64,000 nt of DNA. Origin: Curtobacterium sp. ZW137 (GTDB taxonomy: Bacteria; Actinomycetota; Actinomycetes; Actinomycetales; Microbacteriaceae). Below the pieces are notes generated by a model, which was given only the letters and a program-made list of their open reading frames with translations, ran no database searches and was not told the origin of the DNA. A program made the position numbers and the translations under genes. Shown in pieces: positions 9,361-18,972 of the stretch. Numbering within the stretch: position 1 is the stretch's first letter; each line of letters begins with the position of its first letter. The stretch is taken from NCBI RefSeq assembly GCF_003762905.1, contig NZ_RJKS01000006.1, forward strand, positions 62,001 through 126,000, read 5' to 3'.

Positions 9361-10182
9361 TCAGGAACGCCACCAGGCGTCGAACGGCGTCGCCGGCACC
9401 TGCCGCTTGTGCTCCGTCGAGCGGTACCGGGTCTCGATCGCCTCGGCGACCTCGATCGGGACGTCGTGGCCCTGCAGGTACGCGTCGATCTCCGCGTAGC
9501 TGAGCCCGAGGTTCGCCTCGTCCGTCTGACCGGGGGTCTCGTCGAGGAGGTCGGCGGTCGGCGCCTTCTCGTACAGGCGGGCCGGTGCGCCGAGGTGCTC
9601 GAGCAGCTGGCGACCCTGGCTCTTGGTGAGCCCCGTCAGCGGCGTGGTGTCCACGCCGCCGTCACCGTACTTCGTGAAGAAGCCGGTCACCGCCTCTGCC
9701 GCATGGTCCGTGCCGACGACCAGGAGCCCCTGCTGCCCGGCGACCGCGTACTGGGCGACCATGCGCATCCGCGCCTTGACGTTGCCCTTCACGAAGTCGC
9801 TCAGCGGCACCCCCGCACCCGTGGTGTCCTGCACCACGCCGTCCACCCCGTGCTCGATGTTGACGGTCAGCCCGGGCTCCGCGGCGATGAACTGCAGCGC
9901 GAGCTGGGCGTCGTCCTCGTCGGCCTGCACCCGGTACGGCATCCGGACGGTCGTGAACGTGACGTCGTGCCCCTCCGCGCGGAGCGACTCGACCGCCAGC
10001 TGCGACAGGCGCCCGGCGAGCGTCGAGTCCTGGCCGCCGCTGATCGCGAGGAGCAGGCCCTTCGCGCCGGTGGTCAGCAGGTAGTCCCGGAGGAACCCCA
10101 CGCGACGGTCCACCTCGGTGGCCGGGTCGATGACGGGCTGGACGTTGAGGTCCGCGGCGATGGCGGCTTGGAGTTCACGCAC
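9361..10182 (-). CDS. nadE: Ammonia-dependent NAD+ synthetase
   Basis: A 273-residue enzyme, matching the single-domain NadE length (E. coli 275). It amidates nicotinic acid adenine dinucleotide to NAD+, the last step of NAD synthesis. The PP-loop [12 protein letters not shown] binds [37 protein letters not shown] and the C-terminal [14 protein letters not shown] are typical. No glutaminase domain is present, so ammonia is the nitrogen donor. Start chosen at the GTG giving [12 protein letters not shown], which fits family length; another in-frame GTG lies at 10197. Confidence 0.94.
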   Translation of the reverse strand: MRELQAAIAADLNVQPVIDPATEVDRRVGFLRDYLLTTGAKGLLLAISGGQDSTLAGRLSQLAVESLRAEGHDVTFTTVRMPYRVQADEDDAQLALQFIAAEPGLTVNIEHGVDGVVQDTTGAGVPLSDFVKGNVKARMRMVAQYAVAGQQGLLVVGTDHAAEAVTGFFTKYGDGGVDTTPLTGLTKSQGRQLLEHLGAPARLYEKAPTADLLDETPGQTDEANLGLSYAEIDAYLQGHDVPIEVAEAIETRYRSTEHKRQVPATPFDAWWRS

Positions 10183-10207
10183 CGGTCCAGTATTCACCGT
10201 GGACCCG

Positions 10208-11347
10208 TCAGCGTGCCTCGACCGATTCGGAGCGCTTCTGTCGCCACATCTTCGCGGGCTGGTCCGGGCCGTCCCAGACCTGCACGGCACCCCACGCGGC
10301 GGCGAGGAGCGGCACCGAGATGACGGCGCCGAAGATCCCGGCGAGGACGGTGCCGGCGGTCAGGCCGATCAGGATGACCAGGCCGTGCAGGCGCAGCGTC
10401 CGGCCCATCAGCACCGGCTGGAGGAAGTTGCCCTCGAGCTGGTTCACCAGGACCACGATGCCGATCACGACGAGCGCCTGCACCGGGCCGAGCGCGACCA
10501 GTGCGACGAGCGCGGCGAGGATGCCGGCGGCGGTCGCACCGACGATCGGGATGAACGCGGTGATGAACACGACGACCGCCAGGGGCAGCGCGAGCGGGAC
10601 CCCGACGATCGCGATGCCGACGCCGATGCCGATCGCGTCGACCGCCGCCACGGTCGCCGTGCCACGGACGTAGCCGCCGAGGGTGGACACGATGCGGTCG
10701 CCGACGCGGCGGGCGCGGGCGTAGCGCTGGCCGGTGAACGGACGGAGCAGGAACTCCCAGATCTTCGGGCCGTCCTTGAGGAAGAAGAACAGCACGACGA
10801 CCATCAGCACGAGCCCGGTGAGGAAGTTCGCGGTCGCGGACGCCCCGGCGAGCGCGCCGGAACCGAACTGGGCGCTCGTGATGAAGTCCGTGACGGTCTT
10901 CGTCGCGTCGTCGATCTGCGACTCCGAGATCGAGAACGGCAGCGAGGTCGCCCACTGCTGCAGCTGCTGGAACCCGTCGACGGCGGAGTCCTGCAGGTCG
11001 GACCACTGGCTCTCCACGGCGACGACGATCAGCCACGCGACGAGTCCGAGCACCACGAGCACGCCGAGGAGCACCGCGAGCGTCGCCAGGACCGAGGGGA
11101 CGTGGTGCCGTCGGAGCCAGGACACGACCGGGTGCATCGCGGAGGCGATGATGAGCGCGAGGAGCACCGGGATCGTGACGACGCTCAGCGTGGAGGCGGC
11201 GTAGACGATGCCGATCACGATGACCAGCACGATGATGACCTGCAGGCACCGGGTGGCCAGGCCGCCGAACGAGTCGGACCAGGCCCGCCGTGCGCCGGTC
11301 GGCGGGAGGTCCTTCGGCGCGGACGTGGACGGGGAGAAGAACGGCAT
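10208..11347 (-). CDS. AI-2E family (TerC/PerM-like) membrane permease
   Basis: A 379-residue protein of the AI-2E/PerM family. Two or three N-terminal helices (about 35-110, with [19 protein letters not shown]) precede a soluble middle domain (about 120-200). A C-terminal cluster of helices includes [26 protein letters not shown]. Members export signals or ions, and in some bacteria act as Na+/H+ antiporters; the substrate here is unknown. The start is the ATG giving [14 protein letters not shown]; the same frame runs open far upstream but without coding features. Confidence 0.85.
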   Translation of the reverse strand: MPFFSPSTSAPKDLPPTGARRAWSDSFGGLATRCLQVIIVLVIVIGIVYAASTLSVVTIPVLLALIIASAMHPVVSWLRRHHVPSVLATLAVLLGVLVVLGLVAWLIVVAVESQWSDLQDSAVDGFQQLQQWATSLPFSISESQIDDATKTVTDFITSAQFGSGALAGASATANFLTGLVLMVVVLFFFLKDGPKIWEFLLRPFTGQRYARARRVGDRIVSTLGGYVRGTATVAAVDAIGIGVGIAIVGVPLALPLAVVVFITAFIPIVGATAAGILAALVALVALGPVQALVVIGIVVLVNQLEGNFLQPVLMGRTLRLHGLVILIGLTAGTVLAGIFGAVISVPLLAAAWGAVQVWDGPDQPAKMWRQKRSESVEAR

Positions 11348-11431
11348 GCGGATCCTGTCGTGACGGTGGTGCGATCTGCTGTCGAGCGCTCCCCCGATGA
11401 TGTCAGGCCGCCCGTGACTACGCTCAGGCTC

Positions 11432-12838
11432 GTGACGACGACGTTCCCGCGCAGTACCCCGTCCGCTCTCGACATCGACGCATCGGGGGTCGAAGCGCTC
11501 GTGCGGGCCCTCGAGTCCACGCCCGACGTGGAACCGCACAGCCTGCTGCTCCTCCGGCACGGTCAGGTCGCCGCCGAGGGCTGGTGGGCGCCGTACTCCG
11601 CGGACCGACCGCACCTGCTCTACTCGCTGAGCAAGAGCTTCACCGCCGCGGCCGTCGGCATCGCCGCGCGCGAGGGCCTGATCGACCTGGGCAGCACCGT
11701 CCTCAGCCACTTCCCCGAGCTCGACGCCGAGGTCACCGACGCACGGAGCCGCCGGATGACCCTGCGGAACGTCCTGGCGATGGCGAGCGGCCACCGGGAG
11801 GAGACCCTCGATCGGGCGCGGGAGACCGACCCGACGAACATCGTGCGCGGCTTCCTGCTGCTCCCGCCGGACGAGGACCCGGGCACCGTCTTCGCCTACA
11901 ACCAGCCGTGCACGTACACGCTCGCCGAGATCGTGCGCCGGGCGAGCGGCACGACGCTGCTCGAGTACCTGCGCCCGCGCCTCTTCGACCCGCTCGGCAT
12001 CGGCCAGGTCGCCTGGAAGCGGGACGCCACCGGTGAGCTCGGCTTCAGCGGGTTCTACGCCACCACCGAGGCGATCGCGAAGCTCGGGCAGCTGTACCTG
12101 CAGCGCGGGGTGTGGGAGGGCGCACGGATCCTCGACGAGGGCTGGGTCCACGAGGCGACCCGGCTCCAGGTCCCGAACGAGGACCCGGAGCACCCGGACT
12201 GGGCAGCCGGCTACGGCTACCAGTTCTGGATGGCACGGCACGGGTTCCGCGGCGACGGCGCCTACGGGCAGTTCTGCATCGTGCTGCCGGAGCACGACGT
12301 CGTGCTCGCGATGACCGGCCAGAGCATCGAGATGCAGGCAGTCCTCGACGCGGTGTGGGAGCACCTGCTGCCGGCGATCGACCGGCCGGGTCCGGCGGGT
12401 CCGGTGGACCTGTCCGGGCTGGCCTTGCCCCCGGTCGCCGGCTCGCAACTCGGTTCCGTCGGATCCGTCGGATCTGTCGGGTCCGTCGGCCTGGAGGCCG
12501 GGGTCGCCTTCACCCGTGGCTCCGGCCCCGGGGTACCCCTGCTCACCGCTGTGGAGCTCGAGCACGCCGGCGACGACGGCTGGGTGCTCACCGTGACCCA
12601 GGACGGCTCCGCCGTGCGCGCCCCGCTCGGCGAGGGCCGCTGGGCGGTGTCCGGCTCCACCGCGGCGAGCACAGCCGTGGATGCGGACGGCCAGGTCGTC
12701 GTGGCGCTCCGCTTCGTCGACACCCCGCACCTGCTCCGGCTGCGGCTCGACCCGGTCACCCGGACGTTCGCGGCGTCCTGGATGACCGAGCCGCTGCACG
12801 ACCGGATCGGCACGTTGCACCGCCCGGCCTCCGGCTGA
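11432..12838 (+). CDS. Class C beta-lactamase-fold serine hydrolase
   Basis: A 468-residue protein with the penicillin-binding-protein/class C fold. The nucleophile motif is LYSLSKSF (S-x-x-K), and AYNQPCTYTLAEIVRRASG fits the second (Y-x-N-like) region. No signal peptide is seen, so it is probably a cytosolic esterase or peptidase rather than a true beta-lactamase. Between the catalytic domain and a 110-residue C-terminal beta domain sits a four-fold SVG repeat (about 12455-12490). TACGCT (11419-11424) 7 nt before a GTG sets the start. Confidence 0.85.
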   Translation: MTTTFPRSTPSALDIDASGVEALVRALESTPDVEPHSLLLLRHGQVAAEGWWAPYSADRPHLLYSLSKSFTAAAVGIAAREGLIDLGSTVLSHFPELDAEVTDARSRRMTLRNVLAMASGHREETLDRARETDPTNIVRGFLLLPPDEDPGTVFAYNQPCTYTLAEIVRRASGTTLLEYLRPRLFDPLGIGQVAWKRDATGELGFSGFYATTEAIAKLGQLYLQRGVWEGARILDEGWVHEATRLQVPNEDPEHPDWAAGYGYQFWMARHGFRGDGAYGQFCIVLPEHDVVLAMTGQSIEMQAVLDAVWEHLLPAIDRPGPAGPVDLSGLALPPVAGSQLGSVGSVGSVGSVGLEAGVAFTRGSGPGVPLLTAVELEHAGDDGWVLTVTQDGSAVRAPLGEGRWAVSGSTAASTAVDADGQVVVALRFVDTPHLLRLRLDPVTRTFAASWMTEPLHDRIGTLHRPASG

Positions 12839-12862
12839 GCGCGCGGCGCGGCCGCGCCCGGT

Positions 12863-13585
12863 TCACCAGGGGACGACACCCGCATCGTCGAAGAACCCGC
12901 CGCGCGGACCGCCGTCCGGCAGCGTCGCCAGGCGCACCGCCGTGGCCGCACCCTGCTCGGGAGTCCGATCCCCGGCGAACCCGTTGAAGTCCGTCGCGAC
13001 GAGCCCTGGGCAGGCCGCGTTCACGATCACCGGGGTGTCCGCGAACGCGCGGGCGTACTGCACGGTGAGACCGTTGAGGAAGGTCTTCGACGACGAGTAG
13101 TCGGCCATGACCGGGCCCGGCTGCCGTGCGAGCGACCCCATGCTGCTCGACGCGTTCACGATCCGCGGGTGCTCCGACCGCCGGAGCAACGGCAGCATCG
13201 CGTTCGTCACCCGGACCACGCCGTACACGTTCGTGTCCACGACACTGCGCAGCACGTCGAGGTCGATGGCGGTGGGGTCCTGCTCCCAGGTCTCCGGGTC
13301 GAAGGGTCCGGAGATGCCCGCGTTGTTCACGAGGACGTCGAGCGTGCCGAACCGCTCGTCGAGTTCGCGTGCCGCTGCCGCGACGCCCTCGTCGCTCGTC
13401 ACATCGATCCGGACACTCGTCGCGTCGATGCCCTCGGCGACCAACCGGGCCGCGGCGTCCGAGCCGGCCGTCTCGTCACGCGCGCCGACGACGACACGCA
13501 TGCCGAGCCTCCCGAGCGATGCTGCGATCGCGAAACCGATGCCCTTGTTCGCCCCGGTGACCAGGGCGGTCGTTGCTGTTGTCAT
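12863..13585 (-). CDS. SDR-family carbonyl reductase-like oxidoreductase
   Basis: A 240-residue SDR with TGANKGIGFAIA (nucleotide loop), VLVNNAGISG, the catalytic Ser in NASSSMGS and YSSSK with Tyr and Lys. TGANKGIG is typical of NADPH-dependent carbonyl-reductase-like SDRs. It is divergent from a LysR regulator gene with a perfect palindrome between them, so it is the likely regulated target. Start chosen at MTTATTALVTGANK; no domain lies upstream of it. Confidence 0.9.
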   Translation of the reverse strand: MTTATTALVTGANKGIGFAIAASLGRLGMRVVVGARDETAGSDAAARLVAEGIDATSVRIDVTSDEGVAAAARELDERFGTLDVLVNNAGISGPFDPETWEQDPTAIDLDVLRSVVDTNVYGVVRVTNAMLPLLRRSEHPRIVNASSSMGSLARQPGPVMADYSSSKTFLNGLTVQYARAFADTPVIVNAACPGLVATDFNGFAGDRTPEQGAATAVRLATLPDGGPRGGFFDDAGVVPW

Positions 13586-13638
13586 GCCCCGATCCTCGGT
13601 CCGGGCCGACACCCGTGTCCAAGACCCGTTCGGTGTCC

Positions 13639-13661
13639 GTCGATACCCGGTGGGTATCGAC
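13639..13661. promoter_or_regulatory. LysR-type operator, 10-bp palindrome arms
   Basis: GTCGATACCC (13639-13648) and GGGTATCGAC (13652-13661) are exact complements around GGT. It lies just upstream of the -10 box of the LysR gene (TAGGCT, 13666-13671) and about 54 bp before the divergent SDR start. It fits an autoregulatory site that also activates the SDR. Confidence 0.65.
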
Positions 13662-13677
13662 GACGTAGGCTCCGCGT

Positions 13678-14556
13678 GTGGACGATCTCGAGACGCGCGA
13701 ACTCCGGTACTTCGTGACCGTGGCCGAGGAGTTGCACTTCGGCCGTGCGGCCGTGCGCCTCGGCATGTCGCAGCCGCCGCTGTCCCGCGCGATCCGACAG
13801 CTCGAGCAGCGCATCGGCACGGCACTGTTCGTGCGGGAGCCGCGCGGGGTCACCCTGACCGCGGCCGGGACGGTCTTGCTCGGCGATGCCCGCCCGGCGC
13901 TCGCTGCCGTGGCCGCGGCCGGCCGACGAGCGCAGCGCGCCGGACGGCCGACGCGTCAGCTCGTCCTCGCCGTGAAAGCCGGTGCCGATCACGAGATCCT
14001 GCAGGCGTTCCTCGACGTGCAGGACGCGGACCCGGACGCGCTGCCGGTCGAGGTGGTGTTCGGCGAGGTCCACGAGCAGGCGGCGTTCCTGCGCGACGGG
14101 ACCGCGGACGTCGCGCTCATGCACCGGACGTACGACGACCTCACCGGCTTCGACGCCGAGGACCTGCGCACCGAGCAGCAGGTCGCGATCCTGCCGCGGT
14201 CGCACCCGCTGGCGTCCCGGCCGGCGCTCGCCGCCGCCGACCTGCGCGACCTGCCCGACCTGCCGGCGGCACGGTGGCCGCTGGCCGACGGTACCTACCC
14301 CGACGGACCAGGGCCCGAGGTCCGTTCCCAGTCGCAGCTCGCGCAGCTGGTCGCGCTCGGGCGCACCGTCATCGTCATCCCGCGGTCGAGCCGCACCCTG
14401 CAGTGGCCGGAGCACGTCGCCGTCCCCGTGCTCGACGCCCCGCTCGCCACGACGGTGATCGCGTGGCCGGCCGCGTCGACCTCGCCGGACGTCGCACGCG
14501 CGGTGCGGAACGCGATCAGGGCGGCGGACGCGTTCGCGGCGTTCCGCTCGGCCTGA
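13678..14556 (+). CDS. LysR family transcriptional regulator
   Basis: A 292-residue regulator. The N-terminal winged helix (residues 1-65; ELRYFVTVAEELHFGRAAVRLGMSQPPLSRAIRQLEQ) is the classic LysR DNA-binding domain. The rest is the periplasmic-binding-protein-like effector domain. It is divergent from the SDR at 12863-13585, the usual LysR arrangement. A GTG start is used, 6 nt after TAGGCT, so the mRNA is probably leaderless. Confidence 0.92.
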   Translation: MDDLETRELRYFVTVAEELHFGRAAVRLGMSQPPLSRAIRQLEQRIGTALFVREPRGVTLTAAGTVLLGDARPALAAVAAAGRRAQRAGRPTRQLVLAVKAGADHEILQAFLDVQDADPDALPVEVVFGEVHEQAAFLRDGTADVALMHRTYDDLTGFDAEDLRTEQQVAILPRSHPLASRPALAAADLRDLPDLPAARWPLADGTYPDGPGPEVRSQSQLAQLVALGRTVIVIPRSSRTLQWPEHVAVPVLDAPLATTVIAWPAASTSPDVARAVRNAIRAADAFAAFRSA

Positions 14557-14651
14557 GCGGACTCTCCGGGGCGGCGCCGTGCTTCCGGGGTCGAGTGCGC
14601 AGCAGTGGGGCTCTGCGCTCGGCAGGAGCGCATCGTCCGCGCACTCGGTCG

Positions 14652-16601
14652 TCAGATCTCGACGTCGCTGCCCATCGTGACCGTGCGCTGCGGCGGCAGG
14701 CCGAAGCGTGCTGCCGGGTCGGCGGCGTTGTGGGCCAGCGCCACGAACAGCTTCTTCCGCCACGCCACCATGCCGTGGCTCCCCCGCATCGGCCGGAGTG
14801 CGCCACGGGAGATGAAGTACGACGCGTTCGCCATCTCCTCCGGGTCGAGGTCCAGCACCTCCGACAGGCATGCCGCGTGCAGCGCGTGCGGCAGGTCCTG
14901 GTCGTCGGAGAACCCGAACTTCACCGTGACGTGGTCGATGCCGTCGTCCGCGTAGCCGAGGTCGTCGCGCATGAACGCCTTCGCATGTGGCACGTGCGGG
15001 ACGTTCGCCGTGATGACCGACACGATGATCACCCGGCGGTGCACCACGTGGTTGTGCTCGGTGTTCGCCCGGAGCGCCAGCGGCGTCGTCTCCTTGTTCG
15101 GGTGCGGGAACACCGCGACGCCCTCGACCCGGGGGATGTGCGCCGTGTTGACCCGCTCGATGAAGTCGTCGAGGGAGCCCTCCCGCTCCTTCCGCTCCTC
15201 CTGCACGAGCTGGCGACCGCGGCGCCACGTCGTCATGACCGTGATCACCGCGAGCGCGATGAGGAGCGGCACCCACCCGCCGTGGAGCACCTTCGACAGG
15301 TTGCCGGCGAGGAACGTCAGCTCGAGGCCGCCGAACACGACCGCCGCGACGACGAGCTTCCACGTCGCCCAGTGCCAGAGCGGCTTCACGACGAGGAGCA
15401 GCAGGATCGTGTCCGTCACGAGCGCGCCCGTGACCGACACCCCGTACGCGGTCGCCAGGCTCGCCGACGACCGGAACGCCAGCATGATCGCCATCACGCC
15501 GATGAACAGCAGCAGGTTCACGGCCGGCAGGTAGATCTGGCCGCCCTCCTCCTTCGAGGTCTGGCGGATCGTCAGCGGCGGCAGGAGCCCGAGCTGCACG
15601 GCCTGCCGGGTCAGCGAGAAGGCGCCGGAGATCACGGCCTGGCTCGCGATCACCGTCGCGGCCGTCGCGAGCACCACGACGGGCAGCTGCGCCCAGTTCG
15701 GGAACAGCAGGAAGAACGGGTCCTTCGTCGCCTCGGGGCGCTCGAGGACGAGCGCCGCCTGACCGAGGTAGTTGAGGACGAGCGCCGGGAACACCACGAA
15801 GAACCACGCACGGCGGATCGGCACGCGGCCGAAGTGCCCCATGTCGGCGTAGAGCGCCTCGGCACCGGTGATGACGAGCACCACGGCACCCATCGCCACG
15901 AAGGAGATGTACGGGTGGGCGAAGACGAACACGATCGCCCACGTCGGGGAGAGGCCCTGCAGGACGTCGGGGTGCGTGACGATGAACGGGACGCCGGCCA
16001 CCGCGATCACCACGAACCAGAGCAGCATCACGGGGCCGAACAGCGTGCCGACCTTGCCGGTGCCGAACCGCTGCACGAAGAACAGGATCACCAGGATCAC
16101 GGCGGCGATCGGGACGATCAGGTGCCCCACCGCCGGAGCCGCGGTGCCGAGGCCCTCGACCGCGGAGAGCACGGACACCGCCGGTGTGATCACCGAGTCG
16201 CCGTAGAACAGGGAGACGCCGACGATCCCGACGATGAGGAAGATCGTCGCGCCCCCTCGGCGCTTCGCGTACAGCCGACGGGCCAGAGCAGCGAGCGCCA
16301 TCACGCCGCCCTCGCCGTTGTTGTCGGCGCGCATCAGGACGAGCACGTACTTGATCGAGACGATGACCGTGATGCTCCAGAACATCAGCGAGATGACGCC
16401 GTAGACGTCCTCCGGGATCGGCTTCACGATGCCGTTGTCGATCGTGAACACGGTCCGCAGGGAGTACAGCGGGCTCGTGCCGATGTCGCCGAAGACGACG
16501 CCGAGTGCAGCGAGTGCGAGCGCGGTGGTGCCCTTCGGCCCGTCGTGCTCGGGGGTCGCGGTGTCCTCGCTGACGGGTGCCGCGGCGGAGGTTTCGGTCA
16601 C
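14652..16601 (-). CDS. kup: Kup/Trk-D family potassium uptake permease
   Basis: A 649-residue K+/H+ symporter, matching KUP family length. Seen: LALAALGVVFGDIGTSPLYSLRTVF in helix 1 (family signature), EGGVMALAALARRLY, YGDSVITPAVSVLSAVEGL, and about 12 helices up to residue 440. A 200-residue cytosolic C-terminal domain follows. It imports potassium, mainly at low external K+. GTG start; GGAG lies about 10 nt upstream. The gene is convergent with the LysR gene. Confidence 0.95.
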   Translation of the reverse strand: MTETSAAAPVSEDTATPEHDGPKGTTALALAALGVVFGDIGTSPLYSLRTVFTIDNGIVKPIPEDVYGVISLMFWSITVIVSIKYVLVLMRADNNGEGGVMALAALARRLYAKRRGGATIFLIVGIVGVSLFYGDSVITPAVSVLSAVEGLGTAAPAVGHLIVPIAAVILVILFFVQRFGTGKVGTLFGPVMLLWFVVIAVAGVPFIVTHPDVLQGLSPTWAIVFVFAHPYISFVAMGAVVLVITGAEALYADMGHFGRVPIRRAWFFVVFPALVLNYLGQAALVLERPEATKDPFFLLFPNWAQLPVVVLATAATVIASQAVISGAFSLTRQAVQLGLLPPLTIRQTSKEEGGQIYLPAVNLLLFIGVMAIMLAFRSSASLATAYGVSVTGALVTDTILLLLVVKPLWHWATWKLVVAAVVFGGLELTFLAGNLSKVLHGGWVPLLIALAVITVMTTWRRGRQLVQEERKEREGSLDDFIERVNTAHIPRVEGVAVFPHPNKETTPLALRANTEHNHVVHRRVIIVSVITANVPHVPHAKAFMRDDLGYADDGIDHVTVKFGFSDDQDLPHALHAACLSEVLDLDPEEMANASYFISRGALRPMRGSHGMVAWRKKLFVALAHNAADPAARFGLPPQRTVTMGSDVEI

Positions 16602-16707
16602 GCTCGATCACTCCAGATCTGACCGCCAGGGAAGCGGCCCGCGCTCATCCTGCCACCGTCTGCCCGTGCGCCTCGCAGCACGCGGTCACTCTCGGAGCCC
16701 GGCCCGG

Positions 16708-17616
16708 TCACTCTTCGAGCTGGAGCGACTTCCCGCGCATCACGAGGAGCGGGTCCGGCGGCAGCGCGACCTCCGGGTCCTTGCCCTCGTAGTCGAACTG
16801 CGCGAGGAAGTAGCGCATCGCGTTGACGCGCGCACGCTTCTTGTCGTTCGACCGGACGATGGTCCACGGCGCGTACCGCTTGTCGGTCCGGCGGAACATC
16901 TCCTCCTTCGCCGCGGTGTAGTCGTCCCACACCCGCAAGGACGCCACGTCCATCGGCGAGAGCTTCCACCGGCGGACCGGGTCGAGCTGCCGGATCGCGA
17001 ACCGGGTCCGCTGTTCCTTCCGGGTCACCGAGAACCAGAACTTCGTCACGTGGATGCCGGCGTCCACGAGCATCCGCTCGAACGACGGCGCCTGGGTCAT
17101 GAACGTCTCGTACTGCTCGTCCGAGCAGAAGCCCATCACCCGCTCGACCCCGGCCCGGTTGTACCAGGAGCGGTCGAACATCACGATCTCACCGGCACTC
17201 GGCAGGTGCTCGACGTAGCGCTGGAAGTACCACTGCCCCTGCTCGCGCTCGCTCGGCTTCGACAGGGCGACCACCCGGGACGTCCGCGGGTTGAGGTGCT
17301 CGGTGAACCGCTTGATCGTGCCGCCCTTGCCCGCGGCGTCGCGGCCCTCGAACAGGATGATCGCCTTGCGGCCCTCGTCCTCGAGCCAGTACTGGAACTT
17401 CAGCAGCTCGACCTGCAGGCGGTACTTCTCGAACTCGTACTCGTCGCGGTCCATCCGCTCGTCGTACGGGTAGTCCTCGCGCCACGTGTGGATCGGGTTG
17501 CCCTGGGGGTCGATCAGCTCCGGGTCGGGCGTGTGCGCGTCGCTGACCGTGAACCCGCGCTGGCGGAGGTCCTCGATGTACTCGCGGAGGTCCGCGGTCG
17601 GGGTGGCGTCCAGCAT
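16708..17616 (-). CDS. ppk2: Polyphosphate kinase 2
   Basis: A 302-residue enzyme that moves phosphate between polyphosphate and nucleoside di- or monophosphates. Walker A is FEGRDAAGKGGTIKR (about residue 90), Walker B is MFDRSWYNRAGVERVMGF, and VTRKEQRTRF is in the lid. The size fits one-domain PPK2 (230-300). The preferred direction and nucleotide cannot be read from sequence. Start at MLDATPTADLREY; the frame stays open upstream through the tRNA-Arg, which is not coding. Confidence 0.92.
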   Translation of the reverse strand: MLDATPTADLREYIEDLRQRGFTVSDAHTPDPELIDPQGNPIHTWREDYPYDERMDRDEYEFEKYRLQVELLKFQYWLEDEGRKAIILFEGRDAAGKGGTIKRFTEHLNPRTSRVVALSKPSEREQGQWYFQRYVEHLPSAGEIVMFDRSWYNRAGVERVMGFCSDEQYETFMTQAPSFERMLVDAGIHVTKFWFSVTRKEQRTRFAIRQLDPVRRWKLSPMDVASLRVWDDYTAAKEEMFRRTDKRYAPWTIVRSNDKKRARVNAMRYFLAQFDYEGKDPEVALPPDPLLVMRGKSLQLEE

Positions 17617-17705
17617 CGTCGTGCTCCCTGTCCGGCCGCTGTCGTCCGTGCGGCGCTGCCCCGTGTCTACCGGGTCGTGGTGAACGGGAGCGGAACGCGA
17701 CCGGC

Positions 17706-17780
17706 TGGTGCCCCTGGAGGGACTCGAACCCCCAACCCTTTCCTTAGGACGGAACTGCTCTTCCATTGAGCTACAGAGGC
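17706..17780 (-). tRNA. tRNA-Arg (anticodon CCU)
   Basis: Read on the minus strand, the acceptor stem GCCTCTG pairs with CAGGGGC (one G-U), the D arm is GCTC...GAGC, and the loop GTCCTAA gives anticodon CCT. The T arm contains TTCGAGT, and the 3' CCA is encoded. The anticodon stem has one G-A mismatch at its top. TAGAGT (17791-17796) 10 nt upstream is the -10 box. It reads the rare AGG codon. Confidence 0.92.
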
Positions 17781-17839
17781 CGGCCCGACCACTCTAGCGG
17801 GAGCCGGCCGAGGGCCCGCCCGCCACCGGCTCCGGCCCG

Positions 17840-18940
17840 TCAGGCCCGGTACGGCTCGAGGAACCGGACGAGCTCCGCCGCGTACGACCCCGGCTGCTCG
17901 AACGGCGCGAAGTGCCCGCCCCGCGGCAGTTCCGCGAGGTACACCAGGTTGGTCGTCCGCTCGAGCCACTCCCGCGGCGCCGTGACGAGGTCCCCCGGGT
18001 AGAGCGAGAACCCCGACGGTGTCTCCACCCGTCGTGCGGACTGCTCCGGCGGGATCGCCGCGTTCGCGTGGTACATCCGCATCGCGGAGCCGATCGTGCC
18101 CGTGGCCCAGTACTCGGTGACGAGCGCCAGGACCTCGTCCCGCGCGTACACGGACCAGAGGTCCCCGTCGCAGTCGCTCCACGAGCGGAGCTTCTCGACG
18201 ATCCACGCTGCGAGTCCCGAGGGCGAGTCGTTCAGCCCGACCGCGGCGGTCTGCGGCTTCGTCCGGTGCATCATCGCGTAGGCGCCCTCGGCGTTCCGCC
18301 ACGCGGTCGTCGCGGCCACGAACGCCTGCTCCGGGGCCGAGAGCGTGTCCACGTCGATCCCCGGCCACGGCAGTCCGCCGTCGATCCGGTGCACGGCGAC
18401 GACCCGGTCGGGGTGGTCGAGCGCGAGGAACCGGGCGACGTGCGTGCCGATGTCACCGCCGGCGACGGCGAACCGCTCGTACCCGAGCTCGGTCATGAGC
18501 GGCGCCCAGAGCCCGGCGACCTGACGGGCGTCCAGGGGCGAGGGCGGGGCTTCGGAGAAGCCGTACCCGGGCATGTCCGGCACGACGACGTCGAACCCGG
18601 CGGCGGTCAGGAGCGGCAGCACCTTCCGGTAGCGCCAGTTGGAGTCCGGCCAGCCGTGCGCGAGCAGCAACGGGGATCCGTGTCCGCCGTCAGCCGGCGC
18701 GACGAGGACGTTGATCCCGAGACCGTCGACCTGGACGGTGCGGCTCGGCAGCGCGGCCAACGCGTTCCGGTGGGCGTCGAAGTCGAACCCGTCCGCCCAG
18801 TACGCGACGAGGTCGCGGAGCTCGTCCACGTCGACGCCGAGCGACCACCCGGTGCCGGCGGGCGCGTCCGGCCAGCGGGTGGCGCGGAGCCGCGCACGGA
18901 GGTCTTCGATGGTGTCGTCGTCGATCCACATCCCGGTCAT
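17840..18940 (-). CDS. Epoxide hydrolase (alpha/beta fold, EHN domain)
   Basis: A 366-residue enzyme. The N-terminal epoxide-hydrolase domain (about 5-110; LRARLRATRWPDAP, WADGFDFDAHRNALAALP) is followed by the alpha/beta core with oxyanion motif LLAHGWPDSNWRY. The nucleophile Asp lies in AVAGGDIGTHVA, and the catalytic His in LPRGGHFAPFEQP. These features match microsomal-type epoxide hydrolases, which open epoxides to diols. TATCGT (18947-18952) 6 nt before the ATG suggests a leaderless mRNA. Confidence 0.88.
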   Translation of the reverse strand: MTGMWIDDDTIEDLRARLRATRWPDAPAGTGWSLGVDVDELRDLVAYWADGFDFDAHRNALAALPSRTVQVDGLGINVLVAPADGGHGSPLLLAHGWPDSNWRYRKVLPLLTAAGFDVVVPDMPGYGFSEAPPSPLDARQVAGLWAPLMTELGYERFAVAGGDIGTHVARFLALDHPDRVVAVHRIDGGLPWPGIDVDTLSAPEQAFVAATTAWRNAEGAYAMMHRTKPQTAAVGLNDSPSGLAAWIVEKLRSWSDCDGDLWSVYARDEVLALVTEYWATGTIGSAMRMYHANAAIPPEQSARRVETPSGFSLYPGDLVTAPREWLERTTNLVYLAELPRGGHFAPFEQPGSYAAELVRFLEPYRA

Positions 18941-18972
18941 GCCCCGACGATACGCACCGCCACCGACACGCG

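Noticed and set aside
10208..12820. An 870-residue open frame on the minus strand
   Set aside because: Only the last 379 codons encode the AI-2E permease. The upstream part runs antisense to the serine hydrolase gene and is a high-GC artefact.
6513..14556. A biosynthetic gene cluster (flavin monooxygenase, SDRs, regulators)
   Set aside because: The genes point in different directions with separate regulators and terminators, and there is no core synthase.
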